From Gelidibacter sediminis (GTDB lineage Bacteria; Bacteroidota; Bacteroidia; Flavobacteriales; Flavobacteriaceae): DNA of 64,000 bases. Below the pieces are notes generated by a model. That model was given only the letters and a program-made list of their open reading frames with translations, was not told the DNA's origin and did no database searches. The stretch is taken from assembly GCF_004364975.1 (NCBI RefSeq), contig NZ_SOBW01000008.1:680610-744609 (forward strand). The letters are read 5' to 3'. Of this stretch, positions 42,437-53,198 are shown piece after piece; position 1 is the stretch's first letter; each line of letters starts with the position of its first letter. A program made the position numbers and the translations under genes.

Positions 42437-45163
42437 TTAAAACCTGTAATTCATTTTGGCATAGTAATAGGCGCCACCAAAGCCCATTTGTACAGCGTCC
42501 CAATAGCCTCCACCTTCCGTCCAATCATCCTGTTGATCAGGATAAATATTAAATAGGTTATTACTACCTATATTTAGTTTAAGATTTTCAGAGAGTTTAA
42601 ATCCAAAATTGAGGTCTGTAACCATTTTTGCGCCATAAGTGTCTGTGGCAGCAATGATTTGTTGTGCAAAACCACCATAATCAGCTGGGTCTTCAAAGGT
42701 TTGGAAGTCTAATAGATGTACTTCGCTAAATCGTGTAAAAGTTAAACCTGCATCAAACCAATTTTTATCGTAAGTTAAGGTTAAACTCAATTTGCTGTCA
42801 GGAGCTGATGCTAATAAAAAGGCTTTATCACGTTCGCCAAAAAAAGTTTGTTCATCTAAGTCGCCGTTCAATACTTTATCAATTTCCATCTCATTAAAAT
42901 TGCCTAAAAAAGTAGCGCCAAATGAACTATTTTCGCCAAGGTTTGTTTTATAGGACAGAATCACATCCAAACCTTTGGTTTTAGTATCTACACCATTAGC
43001 AAAAAACTGTGCCGTATCTACACCCTCAATATCTGGGGCATCAAAAGTACCAGTCAAAACAATTCTGTCTTTAACATTAATATAGTACCCATCAATAGTT
43101 GCTGAAAATTTACCAAAATTTGCAGTAAATCCTAATGCGGCATTAAAAGCTTTTTCCTCATGCAAAGGACCTATTCCGAATGACGCCGTTACGGGACTGT
43201 TGTTGGGTGATAGCAACTGATCGCTGGCAACACCACCAATAAAATTTGTAAATCTGAGATTGTAATATATCTGAGCCAATGATGGTGCTCTAAAACCAGT
43301 ACTAAGAGAACCTCGAATATTGATGTTGTCAGTAGCTTTTAATCGGGCGGCTAACTTTCCATTAATGGTACTTCCAAAGTCACTGTAATCTTCAAATCGG
43401 GCAGCCAAACTGACTAAAAACTTGTCGGATATATCAAATTCGCCATCTGCATATAAACTAATGTTGCTTCTACTTCGGTCTACTTCATTGGCTGGTGCAT
43501 ATCCAGGGAATCCTTGTGAGCCTCCTGGACGTGGAATGGCATTGTCATCATCATCCAAAATAAGATTTCCGTTAGCATCTGTATAGTAAACAGTTAATGC
43601 GTCAGGGGTATTAGCATTAAATGGCACACCATTTATGTCGTAGGTCGCCCATGATCCATCTTCGCCAGCAAATATCATAAAGTTTTCAGTTCTATATTCA
43701 GCTCCAAAAGCTAAATTTATGCCACTAAGTACGTTATCATAATATTTAGATATATCAAAATTTATGGTGTTCTGGCTTAAGCTATGTCCACCCGCGTCAA
43801 AATCAGTAGGAGAAACATCTACCAAAGAAGCATTTAGTGTTCCTTTAATGTAGTAATGAAATTTGTTTATGCCGTAGGTGTTGCTAATATCAACTTTCCA
43901 TCCGCTAGCAGTTTCTGTTCGAATACCCGCAACAACGGAATTGTCAACAATAATAGATGTGATCCTAGGCGTAAATCCGTTGGGATAAATGCTTTCAACA
44001 ACACGTTCTCCTCCATTTCTAGTAAAGGCGTAGGCATTGGTATCTCTATAGTTGCGTCCGCCAAAGCCATAAATTTCGGTGTTATCTGATATGGGAACGG
44101 CAAAATTTCCGAAGAAATTAAAGCCATCAATTGCTGCTTCACCAAATCCTTTTCTAAAATCAAATGTAGGTCGCAAGGTGTGATTCTTACTCAAGTATTC
44201 CGTAGTAAAATTTGCAAATCCACCCTTATTGCCCACTTTAACACCGTAATTCGCGGAAATCTTGAGGGAGCCTCCATCGAAATTTTTATCTTTTCCAATG
44301 GCGTTGCCATCACGCTCGGTATCTAAGAAAAACCCGTCAGTGTTCCATAGACCGTAATTATCATCTTGAAAAGCACTGGTGTCCACATCAGCATTAGTGC
44401 TGTAAAAGCCGTAATTAACACTTCCTGTTGCAACATTCACATCGTCCTTTAAGACAATATTAATAACCCCTGCAATGGCATCTGATCCATATTGGGCAGA
44501 GGCGCCATCTCTTAAAATCTCAATGCGTTTTATAGAAGATGCCGGAATGGCATTTAAATCAGTTCCTGTGTTTCCGCGACCACGTGTGCCAAATAAATTG
44601 ATCAACGAGGATTGATGACGTCTTTTACCATTAATTAAAACCAATGTTTGGTCAGGGCCTAATCCTCGCAATGAGGCAGGGTCAATATGGTCAGCACCAT
44701 CACTTCCAGACTGTTTGTTCGCGTTAAATGAAGGTGCAGCATATTGCAGCAACTCATTAATCTCTACTTTTCCAAGCTGTGAAGTTACTTCAGAAACGTC
44801 TATAACGTCTATGGCCACAGCAGTGTCAAGGGAGGTGCGTTTAGGGCTTCTGGAACCTACTAAAACTACTTCTTCCAAGCTGACACCATCTCCCAGGATG
44901 ACATCAATGGTTGTTCGGTTATTTACGGGAATTTCTTGTGTGTTGGAGCCTACGTAGCTAAAGACCAGCGTAGCTTTGCCGCTCACAGAAATACTGTAGC
45001 GACCTTCAAAATCAGTCTGTACACCATTTGTGGTTCCTTTCTCGATAACATTTACGCCAGCCATTAGGTTGCCATCAGAATCCTTTACGGTTCCTGAGAC
45101 ATTCTGAGCTAAACTTAAAGACATACTAAGCATTGTTAGTATTAAAGTAAAAATGTATTTCAT
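42437..45163 (-). CDS. TonB-dependent receptor (908 aa)
   Basis: Signal peptide to LSLAQN, a carboxypeptidase-regulatory-like domain (about 20-95), plug domain with VTSQLGKVEINELLQYAAPSF and LRGLGPDQTLVLINGKRRHQS, then a large barrel ending in the aromatic YYYAKMNYRF. No SusD partner is adjacent, so this is not a canonical polysaccharide-utilisation pair. The plug and size resemble receptors for siderophores or vitamins and unassigned OMPs. Substrate unknown. Confidence 0.87.
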   Translation of the reverse strand: MKYIFTLILTMLSMSLSLAQNVSGTVKDSDGNLMAGVNVIEKGTTNGVQTDFEGRYSISVSGKATLVFSYVGSNTQEIPVNNRTTIDVILGDGVSLEEVVLVGSRSPKRTSLDTAVAIDVIDVSEVTSQLGKVEINELLQYAAPSFNANKQSGSDGADHIDPASLRGLGPDQTLVLINGKRRHQSSLINLFGTRGRGNTGTDLNAIPASSIKRIEILRDGASAQYGSDAIAGVINIVLKDDVNVATGSVNYGFYSTNADVDTSAFQDDNYGLWNTDGFFLDTERDGNAIGKDKNFDGGSLKISANYGVKVGNKGGFANFTTEYLSKNHTLRPTFDFRKGFGEAAIDGFNFFGNFAVPISDNTEIYGFGGRNYRDTNAYAFTRNGGERVVESIYPNGFTPRITSIIVDNSVVAGIRTETASGWKVDISNTYGINKFHYYIKGTLNASLVDVSPTDFDAGGHSLSQNTINFDISKYYDNVLSGINLAFGAEYRTENFMIFAGEDGSWATYDINGVPFNANTPDALTVYYTDANGNLILDDDDNAIPRPGGSQGFPGYAPANEVDRSRSNISLYADGEFDISDKFLVSLAARFEDYSDFGSTINGKLAARLKATDNINIRGSLSTGFRAPSLAQIYYNLRFTNFIGGVASDQLLSPNNSPVTASFGIGPLHEEKAFNAALGFTANFGKFSATIDGYYINVKDRIVLTGTFDAPDIEGVDTAQFFANGVDTKTKGLDVILSYKTNLGENSSFGATFLGNFNEMEIDKVLNGDLDEQTFFGERDKAFLLASAPDSKLSLTLTYDKNWFDAGLTFTRFSEVHLLDFQTFEDPADYGGFAQQIIAATDTYGAKMVTDLNFGFKLSENLKLNIGSNNLFNIYPDQQDDWTEGGGYWDAVQMGFGGAYYYAKMNYRF

Positions 45164-45338
45164 ATTTGACTTGTTATATGTTAATTGACATAAATATAAG
45201 AAAATATGTTAAAGCTTTGTGTATCGTTAATGAATTACATTAAATATTAAAGTTTCTTTATAAATACCATCAAATTTAAGTGAGATTGCTAATGGAATAG
45301 CTGTTTGTTTTTTACTGTGTTTTATTCAGATAATTCAC

Positions 45339-45346
45339 TAAATTTG
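45339..45346 (+). promoter_or_regulatory. -7-like box TAAATTTG before ychF
   Basis: TAAATTTG fits TAnnTTTG and lies about 54 bp before the ychF ATG. No convincing TTG at the standard spacing. Confidence 0.35.
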
Positions 45347-45399
45347 CAGCCTGAAAATCAAGATCAATTTTTATACTTGATACCTAATACCACCATAAC

Positions 45400-46494
45400 A
45401 TGAAAGCCGGAATTGTAGGATTACCAAACGTAGGAAAGTCAACTTTATTTAACTGTTTATCTAACGCAAAGGCGCAAAGTGCAAACTTTCCATTTTGTAC
45501 CATTGAGCCCAATATAGGTATTGTAAATGTTCCTGATCTACGCTTAGAACGTTTGGAGGCACTGGTAAAACCGGTACGTGTGCAACCTGCAACAGTAGAG
45601 ATTGTAGATATTGCAGGCTTGGTAAAGGGAGCTAGTAAAGGTGAAGGGTTAGGTAATCAATTTTTGGCCAACATTAGGGAGACAGATGCTATTTTGCACG
45701 TGCTTCGTTGTTTTGACAATGACAACATTGTCCATGTTGACGGAAATGTAAACCCTATTAGAGACAAGGAGACTATAGATATGGAACTTCAGTTGAAAGA
45801 TCTCGAAACGGTTGATAAGAAGCTTGAGAAAGTAAAACGTGCAGCAAAAACTGGTAATAAAGAGGCACAAAAGGAAGAGGTGGTTCTACTCAAAATTAAA
45901 TCAGCACTAGAAGCAGGGGTTTCAGTAAGAACACTAGAATTTGACAAAGAAGATTATGTGGAGTTTGTGAATCCTGTACAATTCATAACTGATAAACCGG
46001 TCATGTATGTGTGTAATGTGGATGAAGGTTCTGCCGCAACAGGCAATGCTTATGTAGAACAAGTAAGGGAAGCTGTAAAAGATGAAAATGCCGAAATATT
46101 AGTGTTGGCAGTCGGGACGGAAGCTGATATAAATGAATTGGACAGCTATGAAGAGCGTCAAATGTTTCTACAAGACATTGGATTGGAAGAGCCAGGATCT
46201 TCTAAGTTAATTAGATCAGCATATAAGTTATTAAAACAGCAAACCTATTTTACGGCCGGAGTTAAAGAGGTTAGAGCGTGGACCATTGATGTAGGCGCCA
46301 CAGCACCTCAAGCGGCAGGGGTTATTCATACTGATTTTGAAAAAGGATTTATTAGAGCAGAAGTTATTGCCTATGAAGATTTTTCAGAGCTAGGAAGTGA
46401 AGCAAAAGCGAAGGAAGCAGGGAAGATGCGGGTAGAAGGCAAAAATTATGTGGTCAAAGATGGCGATGTGATGCATTTCTTGTTTAATGTATAA
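45400..46494 (+). CDS. ychF: Redox-regulated ATPase YchF
   Basis: 364 residues. [22 protein letters not shown] contains the P-loop, [17 protein letters not shown] the switch II region, and the C-terminal TGS-like domain ends in [14 protein letters not shown]. An Obg-family protein that prefers ATP and binds ribosomes; it affects oxidative stress responses. Conserved length, likely single-gene unit. Confidence 0.95.
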   Translation: MKAGIVGLPNVGKSTLFNCLSNAKAQSANFPFCTIEPNIGIVNVPDLRLERLEALVKPVRVQPATVEIVDIAGLVKGASKGEGLGNQFLANIRETDAILHVLRCFDNDNIVHVDGNVNPIRDKETIDMELQLKDLETVDKKLEKVKRAAKTGNKEAQKEEVVLLKIKSALEAGVSVRTLEFDKEDYVEFVNPVQFITDKPVMYVCNVDEGSAATGNAYVEQVREAVKDENAEILVLAVGTEADINELDSYEERQMFLQDIGLEEPGSSKLIRSAYKLLKQQTYFTAGVKEVRAWTIDVGATAPQAAGVIHTDFEKGFIRAEVIAYEDFSELGSEAKAKEAGKMRVEGKNYVVKDGDVMHFLFNV

Positions 46495-46615
46495 ACAAAC
46501 CTATAATACTTTTCATTTTTGAAGGCGTCTGCACGCCGCTTGCATACGGTGTAATTAATTTTAACTTACCAACAATTTTATCCCTATCTTTAAATCGGAT
46601 AAAAATTGATTTTAT

Positions 46616-46765
46616 ATGAAAATTATATTATGGCTGGCTGGAGCAATCATCTTCTTTGTGGTGCTTTATTACGTTTTTAAATTTGTATTTATTACCTCAT
46701 TAATTATTGCGCTTGCAATTTTAATCATTCCTATATTGTATTTTACTTTTAAAGGAAAAAGCTAA
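46616..46765 (+). CDS. 49-residue two-helix membrane protein
   Basis: MKIILWLAGAIIFFVVLYYV then a second helix LIIALAILIIPILYFTF and a GKS end. Nearly all residues are hydrophobic, so it would sit in the inner membrane. Located between ychF and parE, on the same strand, in an otherwise empty stretch. It is a plausible small gene because start, length and helix arrangement are orderly, but no family is known to me. Confidence 0.5.
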   Translation: MKIILWLAGAIIFFVVLYYVFKFVFITSLIIALAILIIPILYFTFKGKS

Positions 46766-46889
46766 TACTACACTAATAATTATTTATTCACCCTATTTTT
46801 AACTTTTGTTAATTACTTTAAACCATTGCGGTTTTGAGTTTTATTACGAAATGTTATATTAGCAACCTATCTAAATTTTTCACGCTTTT

Positions 46890-48755
46890 ATGTCTCAAGA
46901 AACCAACTATACCGAAGATAATATACGTTCGCTCGATTGGAAAGAGCATATTCGTATGCGTCCCGGGATGTATATTGGTAAACTCGGTGATGGCTCTTCA
47001 CCAGACGATGGGATTTATATACTCTTAAAGGAGGTTTTAGACAATTCCATTGATGAGTATGTCATGGGGTCAGGCAAAACTATTGAGGTTTCCATTCAAG
47101 GCAATAAAGTAATTGTCCGGGATTACGGCCGTGGAATTCCTTTAGGTAAAGTGGTCGATGTGGTTTCTAAGATGAATACGGGTGGAAAATATGACTCGCG
47201 TGCATTTAAGAAATCTGTTGGTTTGAATGGTGTTGGTACAAAGGCGGTGAATGCCCTGTCGCATTTTTTTCGAGTAGAGTCTACACGTGATGGTAAATCC
47301 GCTTCCGCAGAATTTTCACAAGGGAATCTCATTGATCAAGAATTATTAGAGGACACATCTAGGAGGAAAGGAACCAAAGTATCTTTTGTTCCAGATGAAA
47401 CAATCTTTAAAAACTATAAGTATCGTAATGAATATGTTGAGAAGATGCTCAAAAACTATGTGTATCTCAACACAGGATTGACCATAATTTTTAATGGTGA
47501 GAAATATTATAGTGAGCACGGATTGAAAGATTTGTTGGAAGAGAACATCAATGAATCTGACATGGTGTATCCTATTATCCACTTGAAGGCCGAAGATATA
47601 GAAATAGCTTTAACGCATAGTAAAACGCAATATAGTGAAGAATATCATTCATTTGTAAATGGTCAAAATACAACGCAAGGCGGCACACATTTAGCTGCTT
47701 TTCGGGAAGCGCTGGTGAAAACGCTACGCGAGTTTTATGGTAAAAATTATGATGCATCTGATGTGCGTAAGTCTGTAGTCACCGCCGTGGCCATTAAGGT
47801 TATGGAGCCTGTTTTTGAGAGTCAAACCAAAACAAAGTTGGGCTCGACAGACATGGGAGGCGATTTACCAACCGTAAGAACTTTTGTAAACGATTTTGTA
47901 AAGACACATTTAGACAATTACCTGCATAAAAATCCTGAAACTGCTGAGAAGATTCAACGCAAAATTCTTCAGGCAGAACGTGAGCGTAAAGAATTGTCTG
48001 GCATTAGAAAGCTGGCTAAAGACAGGGCTAAGAAGGCGAGTTTGCATAATAAAAAGTTGCGTGATTGTCGCGTACATTTTGGTGATACTAAAAACGATAG
48101 GTATTTAGAGTCTACCTTATTTATTACTGAGGGTGATTCAGCATCGGGTAGTATTACAAAATCTCGTGATGTAAACACCCAAGCTGTATTTAGTTTACGC
48201 GGTAAACCATTGAATTCATACGGCATGAGTAAGAAAATTGTGTATGAAAATGAAGAGTTTAACTTGCTGCAAGCTGCATTGAATATTGAAGAATCCATTG
48301 AAGATTTACGTTACAATAATATTGTAATTGCTACTGATGCTGATGTAGATGGGATGCATATCAGATTATTGTTGATTACTTTCTTTTTACAGTTTTTTCC
48401 TGAATTAATTAAGGAAGGCCATTTGTATATTTTACAAACGCCATTGTTTAGAGTAAGAAATAAAAAGGAAACAATTTATTGTTATTCAGAACAGGAGCGT
48501 CGTGATGCCATTGAAAAATTGAAGCCTAAACCAGAAATTACCCGATTTAAAGGTCTTGGTGAAATATCTCCAGATGAATTTGTAAATTTCATTGGCGAAA
48601 GTATCCGTTTGGATCCAATTATGTTAGATAAAGACATGTCTATTGAAGCACTACTGGAGTTTTATATGGGCAAAAACACACCAGACCGACAGGAATTTAT
48701 TATCGACAATCTTAAAGTAGAACTAGACATAGTGGAGGAAGTTCATGAGAACTAA
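46890..48755 (+). CDS. parE: DNA topoisomerase IV subunit B (type IIA, GyrB-like)
   Basis: 621 residues. ATPase part with [27 protein letters not shown] and [14 protein letters not shown]; the TOPRIM domain starts [13 protein letters not shown]. It carries the C-terminal ending of GyrB/ParE. Followed by a membrane protein and a subunit A gene, this gives the topoisomerase IV pair of Bacteroidota. Subunit B supplies ATP hydrolysis for chromosome decatenation. Confidence 0.93.
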   Translation: MSQETNYTEDNIRSLDWKEHIRMRPGMYIGKLGDGSSPDDGIYILLKEVLDNSIDEYVMGSGKTIEVSIQGNKVIVRDYGRGIPLGKVVDVVSKMNTGGKYDSRAFKKSVGLNGVGTKAVNALSHFFRVESTRDGKSASAEFSQGNLIDQELLEDTSRRKGTKVSFVPDETIFKNYKYRNEYVEKMLKNYVYLNTGLTIIFNGEKYYSEHGLKDLLEENINESDMVYPIIHLKAEDIEIALTHSKTQYSEEYHSFVNGQNTTQGGTHLAAFREALVKTLREFYGKNYDASDVRKSVVTAVAIKVMEPVFESQTKTKLGSTDMGGDLPTVRTFVNDFVKTHLDNYLHKNPETAEKIQRKILQAERERKELSGIRKLAKDRAKKASLHNKKLRDCRVHFGDTKNDRYLESTLFITEGDSASGSITKSRDVNTQAVFSLRGKPLNSYGMSKKIVYENEEFNLLQAALNIEESIEDLRYNNIVIATDADVDGMHIRLLLITFFLQFFPELIKEGHLYILQTPLFRVRNKKETIYCYSEQERRDAIEKLKPKPEITRFKGLGEISPDEFVNFIGESIRLDPIMLDKDMSIEALLEFYMGKNTPDRQEFIIDNLKVELDIVEEVHEN

Positions 48756-49227
48756 TAATGCGAAAGTAAAAAATATAATTGTTTCGGTTTACTTTGTACT
48801 AATCGTTCTTGCCATAGTGTTGGCAACAGTTTTTAGGGCATTCAGTCACCTCACTACCAATCCATTCTTAACATTTATTATTCTCTTACTCGGGTTTTTA
48901 CTCTTGTTCTTTTCAGTGCATGCTATTTCGAAATATTTTGAATATGATAGTGACGGGATTAAAGTGGTAGTCATCAACAAAGGTTTGTTGCTATCAGACC
49001 ATTTCAATTACAGAGAATATAAAGTAGAATTTCATAAAGACCAATTGGTAGCGTTTAAGTTCAGAAATTATGTCATTTATAAAAGTTTGACACTCTATAT
49101 TAAAAATTCCAAAGGCCATGTTAAAAAGGAACGTTTTAACGTTACGCTTCTTACTAAAAGGAAGAGACGATATATTAGACAATCTTTAAGTAAAATGGTC
49201 AAAAACAATAGTAAACCAACTCAATAA
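48745..49227 (+). CDS. Membrane protein of unknown function between parE and parC
   Basis: 160 residues. Two N-terminal helices (about 11-30 and 38-60), then a basic soluble domain ending KNNSKPTQ. Starts 11 bp inside the end of parE, and parC begins 11 bp later, so it is translated from the same mRNA. No enzymatic motif. It resembles membrane proteins of the PH-like/YcxB sort only in layout. An odd insert in a topoisomerase operon. Confidence 0.75.
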   Translation: MRTNNAKVKNIIVSVYFVLIVLAIVLATVFRAFSHLTTNPFLTFIILLLGFLLLFFSVHAISKYFEYDSDGIKVVVINKGLLLSDHFNYREYKVEFHKDQLVAFKFRNYVIYKSLTLYIKNSKGHVKKERFNVTLLTKRKRRYIRQSLSKMVKNNSKPTQ

Positions 49228-49238
49228 CACCTGCTAAA

Positions 49239-51887
49239 TTGGAAGAAGATCACCTACATAATAATGAAGAAAATATTCAGGATAATACAAGTAATGAAAC
49301 CATTACAAGGGTTACCGGGATGTTTAAGGATTGGTTTTTGGACTACGCTTCGTATGTTATCTTAGAACGTGCCGTACCTGCAATTGAAGATGGATTTAAA
49401 CCAGTTCAGCGTCGTATTATGCAGTCTATGAAGGACCTTGATGATGGGCGTTATAATAAAGTAGCAAATATTGTGGGTCATACCATGCAGTACCATCCAC
49501 ATGGCGATGCTAGTATTGCCGATGCCATGGTGCAAATAGGGCAAAAAGATATTTTAATTGATACCCAAGGTAACTGGGGGAATGTTTTAACAGGTGATAG
49601 TGCGGCAGCCTCACGTTATATTGAAGCGCGCCTGTCAAAATTTGCACTGGATGTAGTATTTAATCCAAAAATTACATCTTGGCAAGCTTCGTATGATGGC
49701 AGACGAAAAGAGCCCGTAAACCTTCCGGTGATGTTTCCATTACTATTGGCCCAAGGAGGAGAGGGGATTGCTGTTGGATTATCAACAAAAATATTACCAC
49801 ACAATTTTGTGGAGTTGATAGATGCGTCTATCAAACATCTTAATGGAAAAAAGTTTAGCATTTATCCTGATTTCCCAACGGCTGGAATTATAGATGTTAC
49901 AGACTATAAAGATGGCATGCGCGGCGGAAAAGTTCGTGTAAGAGCCAAGATTTCTCAGTTGGACAAAAGTACTTTGGTCATAACAGAAATTCCATTTAGT
50001 ACAAATACCTCCTCGCTCATAGATTCAATTTTAAAGGCTAATGACAAAGGAAAGATCAGAATTAAAAAAATTGAAGATAATACTTCATCATCAGTAGAAA
50101 TTTTAGTGCATCTGCCGTCTGGGATTTCACCGGATAAAACAATTGACGCCCTGTATGCTTTTACAAATTGCGAGGTGTCAATATCGCCGTTAGGATGTGT
50201 TATCGAAGACAATAAGCCACTTTTTATTGGTGTTACTGAAATGTTGAGACGCTCTACAGATAACACTGTACAACTGCTAAAGCAAAATTTGGAACTTAAA
50301 CTTGACGAACTTGAAGAGCAATGGCATTTTGCATCATTGGAGCGTATTTTTATTGAGAACAGAATTTACCGAGATATAGAGGAAGAAGAGACCTGGGATG
50401 GTGTTATTACAGCTATAGACAAAGGACTACAGCCGCATATTAAGCATTTAAAACGATCCATTACCACAGAAGATATTGAACGGTTGACCGAAATTAGAAT
50501 AAAGCGTATTTCTAAGTTTGATATAGATAAAGCGCAACAAAAAATTGATGCCCTAGAAGATCAAATTGCACAGGTGAAACATGACTTGGCACATTTGGTG
50601 GACTATGCTATTGCTTATTTTACGCGTTTGAAGAATGACTATGGAAAAGGTCGGGAACGTTTAACAGAGATTCGTCTGTTTGACGATGTAGATGCAACAA
50701 AAGTAATTATCAGAAACACCAAGCTATATGTTAATCGGGAAGAGGGATTTGTTGGTACATCATTGAAAAGAGACGAATATGTTTGTGATTGTAGTGATAT
50801 TGATGACATCATCGTTTTTACCAAAGATGGTAAAATGGTAGTTACTAAGGTAGATGCCAAAACATTTATTGGTAAGGATATCATTCATGTTGAAGTCTTT
50901 ATAAAGAAAGATAAGCGTACCATTTACAACATGGTTTATAGAGATGGTGCTAAGGGGCCGTCTTTTGTAAAACGTTTTTCTGTAACAGGGGTTACACGCG
51001 ATAAAGAATATGATTTAACCAATGGCAACAAAGGTTCTACGGTATGGTATTTTTCTTCAAACCCTAATGGAGAAGCGGAAGTGATTACGATATACTTGAG
51101 ACAAGTAGGTAGTGTTAAAAAACTAAAATGGGATTTGGATTTTGCCGACATCCTCATTAAGGGGAGAAATTCTAAAGGGAATCGCGTAACCAAATATGCT
51201 ATTAAGAAAATTGAGCTCAAAGAAAAAGGTGTTTCTACTTTAAAACCTCGTAAAATATGGTTTGATGATACCATACAACGATTAAATGTTGACGGTAGAG
51301 GAGAGCTTATAGGCGAATTTAGAGGAGAAGATCGTTTGTTGATCATTTCGCAAGCGGGCGTTGTTAAAACCATTTTACCAGAATTGACCACAAGATTTGA
51401 TAATGATATGATTGTTCTGGAAAAATGGATTCCTAAAAAGCCAATATCTGCAATCTATTTTGAAGGCGAAAAGGAGCGCTATTATGTAAAACGTTTTTTT
51501 ATTGAACACGAAGGTCGAGAGGAATTATTTATCTCTGACCATCCTAAATCGCATTTAGAGATTGTTTCTACAGATTGGAAACCAATGGTTGAAGTTGAAT
51601 TTACCAAGGAACGTGGTAAAGACAGAAAAGACAATTGGGAAGTTAATCTGGAAGATTTTATCAGTGTTAAAGGTATTACTGCATTAGGAAACCAACTGAC
51701 TAAGGAGAAAGTTAATCAAATAAACCTACTGGAGCCATTACCATACGAAGCCCCAAAAGAAGTTCCTGCACAGGAAATAGAAGTGGTGGATGAAGATGAT
51801 GTGTCAGAAGCTAGGACAACTGCTAAATCAAAATCTACTGAAGGTGACGATACGAATGAAGATAATGGGCAAGGAAAGTTGTTTTAG
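49239..51887 (+). CDS. parC: DNA topoisomerase IV subunit A (ParC/GyrA type)
   Basis: 882 residues starting at TTG 49239, supported by the family N terminus EEDHLHNNEE. DNA-breaking tyrosine is in SAAASRYIEARLS; the entry region is FKPVQRRIMQSM and VGHTMQYHPHGDASIADAM. The C-terminal beta-pinwheel is followed by an acidic linker and tail rich in Asp/Glu/Thr. Together with parE it separates sister chromosomes. Confidence 0.92.
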   Translation: MEEDHLHNNEENIQDNTSNETITRVTGMFKDWFLDYASYVILERAVPAIEDGFKPVQRRIMQSMKDLDDGRYNKVANIVGHTMQYHPHGDASIADAMVQIGQKDILIDTQGNWGNVLTGDSAAASRYIEARLSKFALDVVFNPKITSWQASYDGRRKEPVNLPVMFPLLLAQGGEGIAVGLSTKILPHNFVELIDASIKHLNGKKFSIYPDFPTAGIIDVTDYKDGMRGGKVRVRAKISQLDKSTLVITEIPFSTNTSSLIDSILKANDKGKIRIKKIEDNTSSSVEILVHLPSGISPDKTIDALYAFTNCEVSISPLGCVIEDNKPLFIGVTEMLRRSTDNTVQLLKQNLELKLDELEEQWHFASLERIFIENRIYRDIEEEETWDGVITAIDKGLQPHIKHLKRSITTEDIERLTEIRIKRISKFDIDKAQQKIDALEDQIAQVKHDLAHLVDYAIAYFTRLKNDYGKGRERLTEIRLFDDVDATKVIIRNTKLYVNREEGFVGTSLKRDEYVCDCSDIDDIIVFTKDGKMVVTKVDAKTFIGKDIIHVEVFIKKDKRTIYNMVYRDGAKGPSFVKRFSVTGVTRDKEYDLTNGNKGSTVWYFSSNPNGEAEVITIYLRQVGSVKKLKWDLDFADILIKGRNSKGNRVTKYAIKKIELKEKGVSTLKPRKIWFDDTIQRLNVDGRGELIGEFRGEDRLLIISQAGVVKTILPELTTRFDNDMIVLEKWIPKKPISAIYFEGEKERYYVKRFFIEHEGREELFISDHPKSHLEIVSTDWKPMVEVEFTKERGKDRKDNWEVNLEDFISVKGITALGNQLTKEKVNQINLLEPLPYEAPKEVPAQEIEVVDEDDVSEARTTAKSKSTEGDDTNEDNGQGKLF

Positions 51888-52045
51888 ATTCTTTTTAATC
51901 ATTCCAAGGTCAATTTTGTGTAAAATAGTCAGGCTTTCTTAGAGTACTTATACTCTGTTAAAGTTTGAAACGCAGGCAATGTACAATTGTCCTATGGTAG
52001 TTTTAAACCTTATCGCTATTAATCTCTCCACAGAGTATCTTGCGA

Positions 52046-52435
52046 CTAATCTTCTACCTTAGTAGCAGTACCTTGTTCTACTCGCTTTTTTTGGCTGCCA
52101 GGTTGAACCGCTAAGCTATATTCAAAAGTATAGTGGTTTTCAGAGGTTGTCAAAATCTTCATGTGGATTGCCTTTTCTTCACTCATATTTTTCGGATTGA
52201 TATGTTTCATAATAAACTCACAATCGTTAATCCATCTAATAGAAGCGGTATCTATCTTGTTTTCGTAATAATCAATATTGAGATCTTCTGTTCTTACAAA
52301 ACGCCCTGTTTTTTCAATTCCGTCGGTAACATAGGTGAATTCAAACGTTCCTGTTCTAAAGTCTTTGCAATTACGCTCTCGGTTGTAACAGCTAGAAAAT
52401 AAAAGTAAAAAGGCGAAGGGCACTATCAATTTCAT
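52046..52435 (-). CDS. Small lipoprotein next to topoisomerase IV
   Basis: 129 residues from the ATG at 52435, where MKLIVPFAFLLLFSSC gives a lipobox ending in Cys16. The upstream in-frame codons are not in the family pattern. CYNRERNCKDFRTGTFEF and ASIRWINDCEFIMKHINPKN are conserved-looking. I recall this family often labelled DNA topoisomerase IV in databases, but it is a lipoprotein with no topoisomerase feature; the name seems to come from its neighbours. It is the second gene after the XRE regulator, 82 bp from it. Confidence 0.75.
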   Translation of the reverse strand: MKLIVPFAFLLLFSSCYNRERNCKDFRTGTFEFTYVTDGIEKTGRFVRTEDLNIDYYENKIDTASIRWINDCEFIMKHINPKNMSEEKAIHMKILTTSENHYTFEYSLAVQPGSQKKRVEQGTATKVED

Positions 52436-52517
52436 AAGTAACATATTTAAGCGCAAAATTAGGTAAAAGAAAGCTATTTTGGTAACCCTATTTTGAAACT
52501 CAAGGTACAATTTCAAG

Positions 52518-52895
52518 TTAATCCTTCACAAAATCCTTAAAGGTTCCATCTTTATAAAAAATAACAATTTTTTCAATGCTTTTATCTTGTGCGTCAAACT
52601 TTGGAATGTCTGTACTATCGTTCCTCTTTTCTTGGCTTGCATCACCGTGCGGTAAAACAGGTGTAGTTCGAGAAGGAAAATCGCCCTTACCATTTAACAG
52701 CCAATAAAGTTCAACTTCGGGAAAAGCTGATAACACTTTTAAAACAAAATCTAAACTTGGCTTATTTCTGCCAGACAAGATGTGTGAGATGCTCGAACGT
52801 TGAACTCCTATTTTTTCAGAGAAAGACGAGGCGCTTTCTGCATAGTAATCCATGACATCTTGCAATCTTTTTGAAAATTCATCACTGTTTATCAT
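52518..52895 (-). CDS. XRE-family helix-turn-helix regulator
   Basis: 125 residues. The N-terminal SASSFSEKIGVQRSSISHILSGRNKPSLDFVLKVLSAFPEV is a classic HTH with recognition helix VQRSSISHILSG. The C-terminal part is polar and low complexity, with FYKDGTFKDFVKD. The divergent region upstream holds palindromic sites that suit a dimeric repressor binding its own promoter, so autoregulation is likely. Confidence 0.88.
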   Translation of the reverse strand: MINSDEFSKRLQDVMDYYAESASSFSEKIGVQRSSISHILSGRNKPSLDFVLKVLSAFPEVELYWLLNGKGDFPSRTTPVLPHGDASQEKRNDSTDIPKFDAQDKSIEKIVIFYKDGTFKDFVKD

Positions 52896-53198
52896 TGTAA
52901 ACTTCTAGTACGGTATAATTGTGCTACAAATGTAACAAATACAAATGTAAATTTAGAATAGCGTCACTAATATTGTTTATTGTTATTAAACTAATGTTTT
53001 AAGTGTAATAGTTAAACTATCTGAAATACAGTATTTTTAATGATAACTTATTGAAGTTATCAAGAAATTGGTTTTTAAATGTAATAATCGTGAAAGGAGA
53101 ACATCGATTTGTATAAGACTGTAAACAAATAGACCGAAAATTAATGTTTACAAATGTAAATTATCAATTGTTTACATTTGTCATCACAATTTTTTAAT
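52896..53198. promoter_or_regulatory. Divergent control region with four related operator-like sites
   Basis: The 303-bp gap between XRE and M14 peptidase genes holds four copies of a TTTACA-WW-TGTAAA-type palindrome: 52923-52936 (imperfect), 52938-52951, 53147-53160 (perfect TTTACAAATGTAAA) and 53171-53184 (left half kept). Sites 1 and 2 are 15 bp apart centre to centre; sites 3 and 4 are 24 bp apart. TACATTTG, a fit to TAnnTTTG, lies inside site 1 on the minus strand (52934-52927, facing XRE) and inside site 4 on the plus strand (53173-53180, facing the peptidase). A repressor bound here would cover both -7 elements. The middle of the gap has no other recognisable element. Confidence 0.65.

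Noticed and set aside
42286-42552. 88-codon plus-strand ORF over the terminator
   Set aside because: It runs out of the ferredoxin gene in another frame, through a terminator, and into the receptor gene. Not a real gene.
46524-46537. GGCG...CGCC hairpin after ychF
   Set aside because: A 4-bp stem with no T run is too weak to call a terminator.
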